NCBI GenBank assembly: GCA_046757565.1
Contig: JBHHYN010000144.1
Location: forward strand, 1 to 6,058
Direction of reading: 5' to 3'
DNA: 6,058 nt
Source of the DNA: JBHHYN01 sp046757565
GTDB lineage: Bacteria > Pseudomonadota > Gammaproteobacteria > Eutrophobiales > Eutrophobiaceae
The notes beneath the pieces are model-generated. The model did not search any database, was not told where the DNA came from, and worked only from the letters and a program-made list of their open reading frames with translations. Positions within the stretch are counted from its first letter, which is position 1. Every line of letters begins with the position of its first letter. Shown in pieces: positions 5,632-6,058 of this stretch. The translations under genes were made by a program, and so were the position numbers.

Positions 5632-5960
5632 TCTATTGCAATCCGCTGTCGAGGCAGATTATGAAGACCCTGAGTTTGGTGATGTAGGAGAAAAATTCCA
5701 GCCAACTGCGCTTTATCGTAAAACAGAAAGATTAGCGCGACAATTCGGTTATACAGGAGGCCGCCTGACAGAAAAAGAAGAATCTGGTGAAGAAATGAGT
5801 CGAAACCCCTCTGTATTGAGCATAAGAGGCGATGTGCAATTTCGTAAACAACTGGATAAAGAAGGTTATCAATTGTTGGATGCCATTGATGAACGAGGGA
5901 CTGGAATGCAGGCAATGGTAGTAAAGGAGAAAAATAACTATAAGATTTTCATTGTGTTTC

Positions 5961-5987
5961 GAGGTACGGAGGTACGTCTTAAGACGT
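5961..5987. repeat. 8-bp tandem duplication followed by a 14-bp palindrome
   Basis: GAGGTACG occurs twice without a gap (5961-5968, 5969-5976), inside the FRGTE codons of the lipase-like remnant. The last three bases overlap a perfect palindrome ACGTCTTAAGACGT (5974-5987). An 8-bp tandem copy can be a target-site duplication left after excision of an element, or replication slippage. Confidence 0.55.
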
Positions 5988-6010
5988 GTACATGATGCCG
6001 TTTCTTTTAT

Positions 6011-6058
6011 GGGTCTTCAGCAGAATCTGTGGGTTGATATATAAACAGTAGCCCGTCA
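6011..6058 (+). mobile_element. Insertion sequence end (terminal inverted repeat, right flank)
   Basis: Positions 6011-6035 start GGG, then TCTTCAGCAGAATCTGTG, and repeat the minus-strand sequence of 25-49 with one mismatch. The element extends rightward out of the window, and the bases after 6035 differ from the inner bases of the other end. The insertion removes the 3' part of the lipase-like gene. No transposase start is visible in the 23 remaining bases. Confidence 0.7.

Larger units (their letters stand above)
5589..6010 (+). pseudogene. Secreted class 3 lipase-like protein, frameshifted and 3'-truncated
   Basis: An ATG at 5589 opens MKSFFIYLSH and stops at 5619-5621. A single extra T in the 7-T tract (5597-5603) would join it to the downstream frame and give MKSFFYIF, VTLIAINLLQ, SAVEA, an ideal signal peptide with a VEA cleavage site, then DYEDPEFGDVG. 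The downstream frame runs to the TGA at 5993-5995. It contains LDAIDERGTGMQAMVVKEK and, near its end, NYKIFIVFRGTE, the strand and oxyanion-side motif typical of class 3 lipases. The GxSxG serine and the rest of the catalytic domain are missing, replaced by an IS end at 6011. The ORF stop 15 bp before that end, an 8-bp tandem duplication and a palindrome suggest further damage. The frame could start instead at TTG 5618, but that lacks a Shine-Dalgarno. An alternative is another alpha/beta hydrolase with an FRGTE strand (DUF2974/Mbeg1-like). The broken state is firmer than the exact family. Confidence 0.6.

Overview
The window reads as chromosomal DNA of a proteobacterium, most likely a gammaproteobacterium. 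The evidence is a PdxH of E. coli length and motif order, a tandem-domain universal stress protein of UspE type, a DUF4404 protein, E. coli-like -10/-35 elements and two perfect FNR/ANR boxes. No rRNA, tRNA or CRISPR array was seen, and the genus cannot be named from this sequence.

Layout, left to right. Positions 1-49 are the outer end of an insertion sequence. An endonuclease/exonuclease/phosphatase (EEP) hydrolase gene lies on the minus strand (114-968). It diverges from an uncharacterised exported protein with an acidic Ala/Glu linker and a C-terminal membrane helix (1104-1616). A small coiled-coil DUF4404 gene converges on that one (1638-1904, minus). Three plus-strand genes follow: a MhpD/FAH-superfamily hydratase-like protein (2060-2803), pyridoxamine 5'-phosphate oxidase PdxH (2940-3584) and a UspE-like tandem universal stress protein (3728-4600). 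PdxH ends in a compact intrinsic terminator whose T tract runs directly into a perfect FNR box, placed at class II distance from the -10 of the UspE-like gene. That gene is therefore probably switched on when oxygen is low.

The right third is accessory and decaying. It holds an unrecognised 54-residue gene with a very strong Shine-Dalgarno (4725-4889, minus), preceded by a promoter with a 17-bp dyad inside its spacer. Next come a degenerate fragment that looks like an IS91-family transposase, an AT-rich gene-free stretch, and the 5' part of a secreted class 3 lipase-like gene. The lipase-like gene is broken twice: a poly-T frameshift inside its signal peptide, and loss of its 3' part at an insertion sequence end (6011-6058).

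The two outermost segments carry the same 25-bp terminal repeat (one mismatch) in opposite orientation, so everything between them lies between two copies of one element. The near-equal overhangs (49 and 48 bases) also fit a short-read contig that stopped on both sides in a multicopy element. No complete novel multi-gene system is visible. The most useful points are the FNR-controlled stress-protein promoter, the hidden small gene with its dyad promoter, the homopolymer frameshift in the lipase and the paired IS ends.
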